Positions 1 through 13,213 are shown, numbered from the stretch's first letter. The stretch: DNA of 64,000 nucleotides from Austropuccinia psidii (GCA_023105745.1 JALGQZ010000004.1:43070437-43134436); one strand, 5' to 3'. Numbers and translations are program-made. Notes: generated from the sequence alone by a model not told the origin.

Positions 1-3000
1 GATTTAAATTCAATCATATTTTCTCTATTTTATAATAAACTAGCTATACTATCTTTAATCAGTTGACTTCAATTGGATGAAAAATCAAAAAAAAAAAAGA
101 ATTAAAAATGGCCAAGCTTAATGTTTACAGTCGTTGATTATATTTATTATAATTTTTAAGATCAATCTTAGAGATAAAATACAGAATTTGAATTAATTTT
201 TCAAAAATATTTGATCATATTATATAAATTCACTCAATAATTGGATATTACATAGCTTCAAAAATTTGAGAAATATATGTTTCAAAATAAAACTAATTAT
301 AACAAGTATTATCAATAAATTTTTAAAACAAAATTCACTAATTTTATTTATTATTATGAATATAGAGCATATTTGAAGTTTGATTTAAGTTTCCAAGAGT
401 ATTTTCCCCATAAAAATGAATCACTTACAAAGAAATATTATATCTATATTTTACATCATATCATACTTAAAAATATTCAAAATAATAATACCTATTGAAT
501 AAATATTGATATTCAAAAATTTAAAAAAAAAATACGGATAGAGAAATTAGACTTGGTAAGTAAATAATAATTTTTTTTCGTTAAAAAGAATGCAAAAAAA
601 ATGAAAATAATTTGAAATTTATAATCAATATTTTTATTATCATTCTCCCATACTTTGTAAAAAATCATTCAATTAAAATTAAAAAAGCAAATAATTTTAT
701 TCTATTAATTTGAAAACTTATTAAAGGAAATAATTACATCGTTTATTTATTTTAATTCATGGAAATTACTCCAAAATTAAATTTTTACCACCAATTTGAT
801 ATTAGTAATCCATGTTCAATTTAAATTTAACATCCACTTAGCTCATAGTCAAAATAAAAATTATAAAAGACTTTTGAAATAAAAGAAGACTCTATTGATA
901 AAGCTTCAACCTATATCAAACGTTAGTTCATAGCTCACCACTCTTTTGATAAAATATATATATATATATAAAATTAAGGATAATATTTAATAAGCTGAAT
1001 TTTTCTTTTAATAATGAATAAAGATGATAATTAAGATAAAATATACGTATCCATTAATAAGTAGTTCTTTTTACAAAAAAGTACTTCATTAAAAAGGCAA
1101 AAAATACATATTTCTAAGAAATATTCTAAACTCAAAAGTAAATTGGATAATAAAGTATCTAATTTATCTTCAAGAAAGATATTAAATAAAACTTCAATTA
1201 TTAAATATAGTGGTTAAAATCTTCCAAATCCTGAGCTTTAAACGCTGAATTTTCTTTCATCAAAATACTGATTTCAATTTTCATTTCTTTCAAAATACCA
1301 CACCTCATGAGCTGTGGTATGTTGGATCACCATAAGCCTGTTTTTCTTCTCAATAATTGATCATTTCTCCAAGATCCTGTGTATTGTTTGAAATTTTTAT
1401 AACCATAACTTTTTCTTAAGATCTATTCATTTTACCATAAAATTTAATACAGATTCACATTCACATAGTTTCAAATCATACATCTATTTTTATTTTATTC
1501 ATAAACACCCACAAACATCGGAAAAGAAATTCTGTTTTCAAAAGCAAAAACCTGCAAAGATCTCATCAATATCTCTCCTCAAAAGTGATACAGTTAATTT
1601 TATTCTTTGATATCTCCTTTTTTCAAGGATAAAGCTTTTCACAACAATTGAAGCCATAATAAATATTTGCCAGCCATTGAAATAGAAATGGCCCTTTCCA
1701 GACTGGTTTGCAATGGAAAATTTGGTATAAGAAATGGTTCACTTTTCCTATATACACAAAGGGTCATCTTTTGCTTGATAAAGTGGAAGAACACATACAT
1801 ATCATGGTTAAATGAGAAAGAAAGGATTTAAATTTGACAAGTGATGCAAGCTTCAGGCTTTTTTGGTTGTTTTGGCTTTATTTATGGTAGTCTTATTTCA
1901 TTATACCAAAAGAAACCTAATGATGTACAGCTTTATTATGATTGTAAAAATAAGTATGTTTGGCTTTTCACTGGACAATTAATATTATATAAAATATAAT
2001 TTCTTGGGATAAAGGGTATGAGTGAAGCTGATGATGACTTTTTCTTCAATTACTCCACGTCATTCCAGTTATTATTTTATTTTATTTTTTTCTTCAATTA
2101 ATTTCATTTTGTATTTCCAATATAAGTACATGACTCAAGTGTATATAAAAATATGATGATTAATAAAAGGTCTGAAAGATATTTTTCCAAAAATCAATAT
2201 GCTTTTTCTGACTCAGCCTTTGGAATCTCAACAAGAATTGCTCCATAATTCAAAGGAAATAAAGTAAATAATCCTAATAATAGTAATTTCAACTTCCACC
2301 TTTCAAAATAATGAGAATAAATTAAATATGAAATTGAAATACTTAAATTTCCATTTTTATCCATAAGAGAAATGAGAAATATAAATCAATTCTAATTCTT
2401 TATAATTTTTTTTAGCTGCATAGCTCTTCATAAAATTTCAAAAAATATTGGAGATGAATGGGACAATATTTATGAAGAGAATAATCCACCACACTATTCA
2501 AATGTACCTGATTTGGTCAATAATGGAAAAGTATTAAATATTCAGGAGTAGATCAAGAATTTAGAATTGGAATTGAGTGAAATTATTAACCAAAACACTG
2601 AATTTTTTTGATTTTTTCTAAATGTAATATATAATCTCAGAATTGGTTAAGAAAATTCAACTTGACATTTTTTAAATTAATCAGAGTGTTTTGTAAATAG
2701 GAATTATTAATTAAATTTATATTCAATTTTGTTAAAACTTATGTAAAATTTCAATTATAATTTCAAAGTGTAAATAAAAAAAATTAATTAAGGCTCAAAA
2801 AAATTATATTTACAATTAAATTTGTATGATAAAATTTTAACCAAGATAGTGAATTTTGTTATATTCAATTTTCATATTTAGCTTCAAAGAGAAAATTTAA
2901 ATTCCTAAGAATGAGAAGAAATATTATTTACAATGAATTCTTGATAATAAAAACTCAATTAAGAAAGTCTTAATTAATTAAGTTATTTGAAAAATATTGA

Positions 3001-4870
3001 TTCTTTTTGGGGATATTTGCATTTGAACTCAGAGCGTGGTAAAATGTCCGTTGGTACCACCATGGGTATTTACACTGAAATGTAAGATCTTTCCAGAAAT
3101 ACAAGCAATTTGAGAAAATTCCCGAGCTCTTACTAGTGAAACTGAAATGAAAAAGATGATCTGTAAAAGAGAAAAATTCATCAAAGAAATAATAATATTT
3201 AATAGCAAGTTGATAAATTTTCTTATTTATGGGAACTAAGTTAAAATGTGAAAATTATGAGTCACCATTATCAATCTGAGGAAAAATATTCATAATCAAA
3301 TAATTAAGATGAATTAAGGTCTTGAAATCCAGAAATTTCTTATTTCAATCTTTTTTCTTAATTTTGGTTGAATACTGTGAGTTAATTTCTCTTGAATTAA
3401 GTATTAAGAATAATCAAGGCTTGTTGGGAGAAAAATTAGTTACCTCTTGATAATACTTTATATTTGAAGAAATTTTTTCGGAGAAGAAATATTGACCATC
3501 TCAGGGTGGGAATAATAAAATTGCATACATGGAACAATGAACTTTGTTTTCACATTTCCTTTAAAAAGAAATTCTTTCTTCTTTAATAGTAATGCTTAAA
3601 GGAGTTTAATTTAATATGTTCAATTTGAATTCATTTGAATAAAATTTTGGAATTCTAAAGATACAAAAACATTCTCAGAGAGAATATTGGATAACTTATC
3701 ATGTAGAAAAGTGAATCCATGATAAATGGTACAGGAGGTACTTTTAATATAAGATGAAAATATAATTTCTTTGGTAATCAAGATGAGGAAAGACTCCCTT
3801 CTTTTTCTCTCACTGGTGGGAATTGGATAAAAGTAATTATTATAGGAAAATGTTCTTTTTATAATTTGGTTGTAATTGAATTGGTTGAGTTATCAAGCTG
3901 ATTCAAATTCCACCAGGATGATTGAGTTGATTTATAATGGGATTTATTAATTAATTCAAAATTTGATTCAGGTTAGATACGGGAATTAAAGTATTAATAA
4001 GGAATAATAATGATATATACTAACAAATGGCAGTTATTTTGATTTCTATTTGAAATTTTAAAATAATTAGTCTTTGGAAAAAATTTGTAAAAAGCTCAAT
4101 CTGATTGACAGCTTATAGTCCAAAGGATCCTTTCTTAGTGATTTTATCACCAGAAACACCAGTAATATTGAAAAGAAAAAATATTCAGCTATAAAGATGA
4201 TTAATTAAAATAGTAAAATAAAACATCTCAAAGAATATTAACACTAAAAGGGCTCAGAAGTAAAAGTGAAGCTTGTTTTTATCCCAGGAGAAAGAATAGA
4301 AGGAGTAGGGAAATAGTAAAATTAAATTAATAGAAAATGTTCCCTTGATTTCAGATAAAAGCTATACTTAAGTCAAAAAGAGAGCTTACTAATGGGAGAA
4401 TGAGTCAATTGGGGTATGAAAAAATAGTTATTTTTTCATAATTTAGAGGCTATAATCAAGATGATGGAATAAGCCCAAATTTATTAATTTGTTTTGGAAA
4501 AATCATTTGAATGAGTGATGTTGTTGAAATGAGGTGCTCTTATTGGTGATTTTTTATTTATTTATTGAATATTGTAGGTTGAAATTCAATTGAAAATTGA
4601 AAAAAATCAAAACTATTGAGACTGAATTTAATCATGTATCCTTGTTTAACCAAAAAATCATTGTATAATTCTTATTTGATATTGATTGAAATTTTATTGA
4701 GACACATGTCTGAAAATAATCCTCATTAATATTCAGAAACTCATCAATTATTCAGTATTAATCAGAAAGAAATACAAAATAAGAATTATCAATAAGCCCC
4801 ATATTTTCTTCCAGCTCTGATGCAGACCATTATTAGTACACCACGCCCACTGTTAAATCACAATTTCTTT
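1..4870. other. AT-rich gene-free flank
   Basis: Very AT-rich DNA with stop codons in all frames and no open frame of note on either strand. It holds a short TA run near 955-970 and many A or T homopolymers. I see no LTR ends, coding similarity or RNA gene. Relics of old repeats mutated beyond recognition are possible. Confidence 0.6.
1295..1320. repeat. short perfect inverted repeat
   Basis: ATACCACA at 1295-1302 is the exact reverse complement of TGTGGTAT at 1313-1320, around a loop that contains the palindrome CTCATGAG. It is one of the few GC-containing hairpins in this flank. It has no T-tract or flanking gene that would make it a terminator. Chance is the simplest explanation. Confidence 0.3.
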
Positions 4871-4875
4871 GTTTT

Positions 4876-6800
4876 TGTAAGATGTGACTATGAAACTGAT
4901 GATAATATGACTATTAATCAACAGTGCTATGTCTGTTCTTATGAAATATAATAATAAAATATTATTATAGCCACAATTAAATAATTAAAAATTATTTCTT
5001 TCACATGTTAAACACTACTAGTGATTTTAACACTGAGTAAGTAATTGTCTACAAGAATCAATTACAAGAAGATTTTAATAATAAAAACTTCTTTATTAAA
5101 ATAATAAAATTATTTTAATATATAATCATCTTTTGCAAGAATAATTATAATGATAATTCTTGAAGAAAAACTAAATTTTTAGTGAAACACTTTTAAGAAT
5201 TAAAGATAAATCACTCACTAATATTCCAAAGAACTTATTGAAAGATAAAGTAGAGAGATTTGACGTAGAATTGTGGATTTAAGGATCAAAAATGGATTTA
5301 AAACAGTATTACAACAATATATAGTTGGATTCTATGATTTCACGTCTTTCTGGTTGATTCTGAAAGATTTAAAACACTTAAGAATAGCTGTAACTAATAC
5401 TTACTTGTTGGTAATAATGGTTTAAATGATAATAAGATGATGATGGGGAAAAAACAGCAAGAGGAGGCCTCTTTTAAGTCAACAACAGCTCACAGAGGCG
5501 TGCCATGGAGCAAACTGAAAAACCAGTGAGTGAGAAAACAATAAAACTTTTTGGATTATTGATTGCATCATCTGTTGTCATGTAAGATTATCACAATTAC
5601 TTAATTGATGCTTTTACGTGACTACCAACCCCAATATGGTTAAGAATAAAAGGAGTAAAATCTGTAAATATTATTTTATTCCAAAATAATCATTGATTTC
5701 TCAAAGTTATCAATGTTATTGCCAATTTCATCACAGGATGTAATTACTGTAAATTTTTGAAGATTCAGTGTTTCACATAGAATAGTCAAAAATGGACTGT
5801 AAGTAAAGCTTTTAATTTTACTAGTAAAACTGTAATTCTTTTTGGTTTTACCATGGATAATACAGTTCTACATTGGTCCTGAAGGTTTCAGAAAGATTAA
5901 TTAAGAATTGTATTTTTAATGAATTTTTGAAGTTTTTACCTCATTTCTATGTAGAATTGCAAATATCAGTGTTTCACTGGTCACTATGAGGTAAATCAAT
6001 GGATAAAAGTCCAAAAAGGGCTTTAATTACTCTTTTGGGGTTTATCCATGGAAAGTCATTAAGAATTGATGTGTTGACAGGAGTCTAAGTAGCTCTTTGC
6101 CTCCTTGGCACATCAAAATAGCAGGTTATTTGCTATTTTCTTAAGTTTTACTGTAGTTGTAACATGGTAACCAAGTTCCCAAAAGGTTTTACTTTACCAA
6201 TTAGGCCAAGATCAGCCATGGATCCAAGCTTTGGAGCTGTCCACGCCTCTGAGGCCTCAGAAGTTGGGTACCCTGGCTCGCTTTGATGTCTTTTGTCCCC
6301 CTTGCCTATTTTTCATGTCAAAATAGTAATTTAAGCTTCAAGTGAGATATCCATTATGGGTGTACCAAACTTCCATGTAAGAATACCATGATATTAAGTG
6401 CTCAAAACATGCATAACACTATTCTTAGTGTATATGTAACATGGGATTTCTCACATTCCCATTATTTTGGCGTGAAATTAAGAAAAACAAAAATTTTCAC
6501 GGATCTTTTACGTGGTATTGATGATGTGGTATTGAAGTATTTTCCATTTTACCACCTCAAAGAGTTAATTTGAGCTTATTCACCCTATGAAGCTACCCTA
6601 GGTGAATTTTAGTGTAGAATCCAAATCTGGCCTTAAATCCATGGATTTACTTACTCAATAAAAAGTTATTCATCTTTTCTGAAATCAAAAATGATGAATT
6701 TTGGATATATGCATGACTTATGAGTTATGCATAATTCAAAATTTCTTTTCAAGATAATTTTGGCCTATTTGGGTATGTAAAATATACCTCAAGGCTCACA
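4876..6800 (-). repeat. 3' LTR of element A (1925 bp)
   Basis: On the plus strand it runs from TGTAAGATGTGAC to CCTCAAGGCTCACA, giving TG...CA termini. It matches the 5' LTR at 13232-15153 throughout. In the first ~530 bp I count roughly 20-30 differences, fewer beyond. It contains a 61-codon open frame on the opposite strand to the element (6388-6573), discussed under findings. Confidence 0.95.
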
Positions 6801-6812
6801 TTCCCTCCCACC
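6801..6812 (-). other. polypurine tract of element A
   Basis: On the minus strand this reads GGTGGGAGGGAA and directly abuts the 3' LTR, the place where plus-strand DNA synthesis is primed in LTR elements. The same 12 bases abut the 3' LTR of element B. Confidence 0.9.
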
Positions 6813-6945
6813 AAAAAAATAAAATTGTACTAAAATTTTATCAATGATAGAAATAATAAAAAGCCCCAAAGGGGGGTTAACTTCCACTGTCCACCCTCTT
6901 TACATTACTCAGATCAAGTAATTTAAAGCACATTTATAGACATAT

Positions 6946-9900
6946 TCAGGTTTGTGGCCTTCTTTCATGTCTAAATCTTCTCAAGAGTTTATCTGAGTCA
7001 GGTATATCTGATTCTACCAGCCATTCATCTTCATGTACTGGATTTCTATATCTGACAAGATATTCTCTCTGATTTTTACCCCTAAGTCTCCTTTCTTTAA
7101 TGACTTTCTTTATCTTTTTGTCTTCATTCTGTTCCACTGGTGGTACAGTTAAAGGAGTTGGGTTCCTTAGAGGAAAGAATTCTTTATAAGCTGGTTAATA
7201 AGGTTTTATCAAGCTGACTGGAAAAGTGGGGTGTTTGTTTTCCAATTCACCACTCAATTCCACTTGAACTGCATTGGTTCCATGTAAGGAAACAATAACA
7301 AAAGGTCCTACATAAGAATCTTTAAGTTTCTTTGGGCCTTTGATATTATTAAAATTCAAGGTTGAAACTAGAACTAAGTCCCCTACTTTGAAGTCTGGTA
7401 CTTTATGACTCTTGTCCCACTTCTGTTTTGCATAATCAAAAGAATCATCCATACTTTGTTTTGCATGATGTTTTACTTTATCAAGCATTATCTTAAAGCT
7501 GGAAGCTGTAGGATGAATGTCAATCAAGTCTTTCCTCAGTGTGTCTGCTGGGAGTCTTGGATTCCATCCTTTTTCTAACATAGCAGGAGTTTGTCCTGTG
7601 GAAGAATGGACTGATGTCTTGTATGCCAATTATAATGCAGGTATCAGAGTGCACCAGTAATGGGTAAAGCCATCTGAGTCTTTGAATTCTAATCCATAAG
7701 CACAAAATCTCCTGATCATGTCTTCTAAAGTTTGAATCATCCTCTCTGCTAGCCCATCTGTCTGAGGGTGATATGCTGTAGAGAATGATAGCTTAGTCCC
7801 AAACGATCTATGAAGATTGGTCCAAAGTGCAGATGTGAAATTGGGATCTCTGTCACTTATGATATTCTTAAATAATCCTGTATGAGAAATAACTCTACTC
7901 CATAGAAGAAGAGCTGTGTCCATAGCAGTGTCATCTTTATGACATGGTAAGAATATGGGAGTCTTGCTATATCTTTCTACAATGACTAAACAAGCATTAT
8001 AGCTTTTGTAACCACTTGGAGGAAGTGCTGTGACCCAATCCATGTGAAAAACTTCCCATGGGGATTTTGGTTCTTGAATATGGATCATAAGTCCAAATTT
8101 CTTGCCCATACTCCTGTTTGCCTTTTGGCATCTGTCACAGGTATGGCAATATTCAATGGTTTCTTTTCTCCAAGATGGCCACCATGCACAGTTCTTTACT
8201 TTTTCAAGTGTTCTGTCCTCTGACAGGTGTCCAGAGTATATGCTATCATGGCATTCATGAAGAATTGTATTGATAAGAAATCTGCTGCATAATGTCATTA
8301 CACAATAATGTTTGGTTCTGTGGTAAATAATCCCATCAAACAAGTGAAATCTCCCTTCAGAATAGGAATTTCTCCAAACTTCATCTAGTGCATTGACCAA
8401 AGATGTATCTTTGCAGTATTTATCCAACAAAGAAGTCAAGATATGGCAATTCTTGTCTTGCTTATAAGATTCTCTGACCTCTTCAAAGAATTCAGTCCCA
8501 ATATCAGTTATGTTAATTCCTTCAATTGGAATCTGTGGTTCAGCTTCCAAGGGTACATAAGCTGGGTTATAAGGAGTGTTGGCTAATGCCCACCTGCTAA
8601 GTCTATCAGCATTCTTGTGAATGTTTCCTGCTTTGGGGACTATAGTCATGTTTCCTCTATATTCCTGAATGGCTATTTGCCCACACAACATGTGTCTGTT
8701 GGGAGTTTTCATTTTAAGAAGTGATTTCACAGCATTACAGTCAGTTATCACTTCAAAAACACTGCCATCAAGATAAAAGTGTAATTTCTCAAGTGCCCAT
8801 ACCAAACATAAGCACTCCATTTGGCTTGCACCATATCTGGCTTCTGTTGGTTTGATTTGCCTTGAGATGTAACAAACTGGTCTTTCTGTAGGTTTTTCAT
8901 AAATAATTTGGACTTGATGTAGGGCTGCCCCTAATCCATCTCCACATGCATTAATGTACAATTTAAAAGGAATATTCCAGTCAGGCATGAGGAGTAAAGG
9001 TTCTTTTGTAAGAGCTCTCCTTATCTTCTCATAAGCTTTAATCCTCTCCTGTGTCATCTCAAATACAGTCTGTTGATCACAGATTCTATAAAGTGACTTG
9101 GCCAGAATTTCAAAGTATTTCAAGTGTTGCCTATAATAGCTGGCAAACCCAAGAAAAGACATCATTTATTTTTTATTCTGGGGTATTGGCTTAAGTAACA
9201 CTGCTTCTACTTTGTTTTTGTCAATACCCAATCTTAAACCAGAAACAATATGTCCTAATGCTTTGAGTTCTTCAAACCCAAAATTGCATTTCTTAAGTTG
9301 AATTTTCATGTTCACTTCTGCAACTTTGTGAAGGACTCTTGCAAGTCTTCCAAGGTGCAAAGACCATGAATCAGAACATATGATAATATCATAAATATAA
9401 ATGATAAGCCATCCTTCAGACAATTCTGTGGGAAAGATTGTGTTCATCATTCTTTGATAATGGGATGGAGCATTTTTAATTCCAAATGGCATCCTAAGAT
9501 ACTCATAAATACCACAGTGAGTGATAATTCTAAGTAATTTCTTAGCTTTAGGCGTCAAAACATTCTGATGGAAACCTTTCAATGCATCCATTGATGTTAT
9601 ATACTTGGCTTTAGACAATTGAGTCAAGGTTTCTTGAATTCTAGGGATTGGATACCTATCTGGAACTGTTTAGGTATTCAATGCTCTGAAATCCCCAACC
9701 ATTCTTGACTTGTCATTATGCCATGCAATAATAGCAGGTGTTGTCACTTCAACTTCCTCATTATGGCCTACTTTTCTTAGTACACCAAGTTGGATTAACT
9801 CTTGGATATGTTTTTCCAAGGCTTCTCTAGCTCTGGGACTGGCTAGATAAGCTGGTCTTCTAAGTACTGGAGGATATGGCCTGTCAATATTAAGAGTAAT

Positions 9901-10695
9901 ATCAACTTCATGTCCTCTTATAGCACCTAATGGTTCATTATCAGAGGCAAATGCATTATCGTATATGTATAACACATTAATAAGTTCATTCCTCATCTTT
10001 GGTGATAATGATGGATTAATTTGTGCTTCAACAAGTTGATTAGACACAAATTCATCTTTGTAAGTATCCTTGACAGAAGATACTACAGATATTTGTTTTG
10101 GCATATTGGAAAAAGCAAATTTTTGTCTTTTGTTATCCCCAATTGTGAAATATCTGTCTTTATGGTTATTTCTGTTAATACCATAGATATTCAAGTAATC
10201 ATTTCCAAGAATGATGTGCTGAGATGTGCAATTATCCATTACAACAATCTCAGTTTTCATTCTTACACTTCCTGCTGGGTGTGGAAATACAAGATTAGTG
10301 TCTAAGATACCCAAGGGGTACATATTGTTACTGGCACTACTAAATTACACATTTTCTATTGGTAATAGATGGTTTTTCCATTCAGTAAGTATAATTTGGA
10401 GATAATCTTTGCCCACACAAGTGCAAAATGCCCCTGTATCCAAATTTACTCTGGCTTCAATATCAATCATCAAAACTGATGTGATACAGGATGCTCCAGC
10501 AGTGTAACCCTTTCCTCTAGCAGGTTTTGCTTTACACATTCTGGCATCTTGGATATTGATCAGGTTTCAGCAATCCTCACTGTACTGTGGTAAGTGGGTA
10601 TGGACTTCTGTGACCTCAAAGAAAGCTGTAATGTTTTCAATGGGATAGTCCTCCACTGGTGTATCTTCACAGACTGCAGAATCTTGATCAGACTC
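6946..10695 (-). pseudogene. Element A pol region: protease, RT, RNase H, integrase, chromodomain (dead)
   Basis: Continues the gag frame without a frameshift. Protease has the DTGA motif (within 10345-10539). RT spans about 8.9-10.0 kb; its catalytic box reads YIYD instead of YIDD (9388-9399), so an essential aspartate is lost. RNase H reads YINA where B has YIDA, again losing an acidic residue. Integrase has a zinc-binding HH-CC region and a DDE core (about 7.6-8.3 kb). The C-terminus (6946-7137) has the aromatic and acidic pattern of a chromodomain, EYLVRYRN...EDEW. Stops relative to B: 10567-10569 (TGC to TGA), 10345-10347 (CAC to TAA), 9670-9672 (TAC to TAA), 9166-9168 (GAA to TAA), 7630-7632 (GAA to TAA), 7195-7197 (CAA to TAA). 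No intact product is possible. Confidence 0.93.
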
Positions 10696-12650
10696 TTATT
10701 TCTCTTCAGTGCACTGAATTTCTTCAATGACCTGAGCTTCATTGATTTTTGTCTTTTTGGTGCAAGTGTTTGCTAAATTTGAAGTACTTCCACATTTATG
10801 ACACTTCAAGACAGGCCTTTCTGGTCTTTTATCCTCTCTGGGAATCTTTGGGATCATCTTGGATTCCATAGGGATTCTATTCCAAGTTTTACCAATTCTT
10901 GTTCTAGTAATGATATCTTCCATTGCATTAATAGAGTCCTCTGTTGAACAGGGTTCTACACATCTGCGTTTGATAGCATGTTCCAGTTCTCCTCCACACT
11001 TTCTTAATATCTTCATATTAATCATAGTGTCAGACATATCTGGGTGTAAAGCAGATAATCTGTCTTTTTGCTTGAAGAACCAAGTAAGTGGTTTATCTTT
11101 TTCTGAGTTAAAAATGGCACTTTCAAAAGCATTTTTCATTTTAAAACTCCAAGAATTGCTGGCCCATTTGGTAATCACTTCAGATTTCCACCAAGACCAA
11201 TCATGTTTTCCATGATCCATCCTCATCTTGTAATACCATTTCTTTTCAGTCCTGGTAAACAGAGAGTATAACTTCCCCACTATGATTTCATCAGGTATAT
11301 TAAAGTCTTCTTGTAACATATCAATAGTCCTAATGAACTCAATATGGTTATATTCTCCTTCACCAGAGAATGTTGGCCATTCTTCTAATTTGGGAATATC
11401 TTTGACAGAGACAACATTTCCTCCTAGAAGTGGGGTAAAACTTCCTTTAACAGAAAGTTTTTCTTCAGTTAAAGGTGTAGAATGTCTTTGCATATGTAGT
11501 TCATAATTCTTATGAATTTTTTCTACATTTGCAATGATTTTGTTCTTTAACTTCTGCCTTTCACTGTCACTTTTTGCTAAATGTGTAGCAAATTGATTAG
11601 TGTTTTCAACTATCATCAAGACATGCTCTTGTAGAATCTTAAGTTGATCATTCATTTCAAAATGGAAAGATCTTCCATTTCATCATTCTGAATCTGACAT
11701 GTACTCTCAATTATGCTACAAGCATCGGTAATTGAATCAAATCTGGCATTTTTTAATTCATACCATTCAGTATATTTCTTGTCATGTTTTTTCAATTCAT
11801 TAATATCTGATGTAATTTTAGTTAACTTTGAATCAAGTTTATCAATTTCTACATTAATACTATTTTGTACATGATTTATTTGCGTGGAAAGGTCCTGTTC
11901 ATCCTTTCCTGCTCCTTGGCTGTGAATTCCATGAGAGTTCTGGCCATATTGAATACACTGTCCAGGGCTGAAGGCTCCAATTTGGGGATCCTGTACCCTT
12001 GTGGGTAAGGTCTGTGCCAATTTGATTTGCCTTTGCCCTTGCCTTGATGGCTCTTGGGACCTCTCTGCTTCTTCTGAGGTCCGTTGGGCTTGTCTTTGGA
12101 CACTTCTGGAGCTGGTTTGGAGCTTGTAGACGCCACTGGGGCCTCTGTCTCCAAAGCTGGAGTCATTTCCAGTTCCTTCTGGTCTATGGATAAAAGACTT
12201 TGGTTCTTCAACCAATTCTTTATCTTTTTGACCTTGTATTTGCAAGACAATGGGCTCCATCCTCCTAAGAGCTCTATGGTCTTTTCCTGACCCAGACAGC
12301 TCTTGATGTGTAAGTAGGAGTTCATGCCCCCCTGCCAAAGGCTTGGGCATATTTCCCACTCCTCTTCTTTGGCTGCTCTGAACCAATTTTTGTACTGGCA
12401 TTGATATATTTCTATTGCTGCCACTTTAGAATGGTTCAGCCCTGGAAATATGGTCATGAATCAGTTCAGGCTCAGAATTCACATCAAAATCTGTTGGTAC
12501 AGACCTTGGGGAATGGGGGGCAACTCTGGCATCCTCCAAATATGTCTTTCTTGTGGCAGACTTGGCACTTCTGGATTTGGTCTTGCCTCTTCCTTTTCCA
12601 CATCCATCTGGTTGGACTGAATAGTTGCTACCATTTCTGGTATGCACCAT
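10696..12650 (-). pseudogene. Element A gag (start of Gag-Pol polyprotein), broken
   Basis: The frame starts at the first AUG on the element's sense strand after the 5' LTR (12650, MVHTRNGSNYS). The first ~210 codons are Q/S/R/P-rich and probably disordered, overlapping ORF1. Next come a coiled-coil-like region, the capsid-like part (EEWPTFSGEGEY, WYYKMR...W) and a zinc knuckle. In the knuckle the histidine of CX2CX4HX4C is asparagine (CHKCGSTSNLANTC), unlike B. Lesions: nonsense TCA to TAA at 12426-12428, one deleted base near 11655 shifting the frame, and GAA to TAA at 10696-10698. Gag normally forms the particle and binds RNA. The start AUG lies inside predicted intron 1 (12637-12701), so only unspliced RNA would be read from it. 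Confidence 0.9.
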
Positions 12651-12845
12651 TTTCACGTCAATTTAAAGATAAAAGGTGAAAATATAAGATAAAATACACA
12701 CCTTTTGGTGGCAATTTAGCTTTTTCTGAGTTAAATAAGGTGCCTCTTTTAGCAATTTGCAGCTCAATACTGTCTTCAGATTCTGGACTAGTGATATATA
12801 TTTTACTGAGTCTGTTTCCAGCTGCACAGTATTTGATTAAAGACA
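11876..12845 (-). CDS. Element A ORF1, three-exon gene overlapping gag in the +1 frame (intact)
   Basis: Predicted exons 12702-12845, 12505-12636 and 11876-12441. Joined, they form one uninterrupted frame of 281 codons including the stop, if the upstream exon supplies the A of A|UG before TG TCT TTA. The upstream exon was not located. If no leader splicing occurs, the first AUG after removal of intron 1 is at 12634, giving 231 aa. Exon 1 is acidic/polar (AKRGTLFNSEKAKLPPK). Exon 3 holds a tryptophan-rich domain (YKNWFRAAKEEEWEICPSLW, then LLGGW), a basic K/G/Q tail (GKGKGKSNWHRPYPQGY) and a final amphipathic helix (FNMARTLMEFTAKEQERM). Homologous frames exist in B, C and D. Function unknown; the basic tail suggests nucleic-acid binding. 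It is notable that this frame is intact while gag-pol is not. Confidence 0.6.
12442..12504 (-). other. predicted intron 2 of element A ORF1
   Basis: 63 nt, donor CCAAG|GTCTGT, branch-like CTGAT, acceptor ATATTTCCAG|G. It contains the only two stop codons (TGA, TGA) that otherwise interrupt ORF1, and its removal keeps the ORF1 frame. In the Gag frame the same 63 nt are coding. B has the same intron with the same boundaries and also two stops. The donor is weaker than a consensus GTAAGT. Confidence 0.5.
12637..12701 (-). other. predicted intron 1 of element A, containing the gag AUG
   Basis: 65 nt on the minus strand, donor AAAAG|GTGTGT, acceptor GCATACCAG|A, branch-like TTGAC in AATTGACGTG. 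The Gag AUG (12650) lies inside. Removal joins exon 1 to the ORF1 frame in phase 1. The same-length intron is present in B. Confidence 0.6.
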
Positions 12846-13213
12846 CTAAAAAATTATAAAAGAGAAAAAACTATTTTTTATACTTTTTAAAATATTTTTA
12901 AAGATTTTTTTTATACGTTTTATATTTTTTAATATTAAAAAAATTATTCTTTTTAAAGAAAAAAATTAAAATTCAAGATTTTGAGTGAAAATTAATTCAG
13001 AGTAACTCAAAGTATAATTTTATAAGTTTTTGGATGTGAAAAAGCCACGTGTAAAAACAGTATAAAATTAAACCAAATTCCTCAATGAAAAAGATTTCCA
13101 AAACAATTTCAAAAATAAGAATTATTTTAACTTCAAAATGAAAGAAAAAATTATCAAATTAATATATTTTAGAACTTAAAAATATATCAATTGAGGGTAC
13201 AAGGTTCAAAAAA
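12846..13213 (-). other. AUG-free leader of element A
   Basis: AT-rich leader between primer-binding site and exon 1, ending in a strong acceptor, TTATAATTTTTTAG|TG. On the sense strand I find no AUG from the LTR end to the gag AUG at 12650 (581 nt). A matching splice donor is not obvious. Confidence 0.6.

Noticed and set aside
955..970. TA run as a regulatory site
   Set aside because: Simple repeat of the kind expected in AT-rich DNA; nothing around it.
10021..12290. Plus-strand frames of 68-118 codons across element A
   Set aside because: Antisense shadows of gag and pol.
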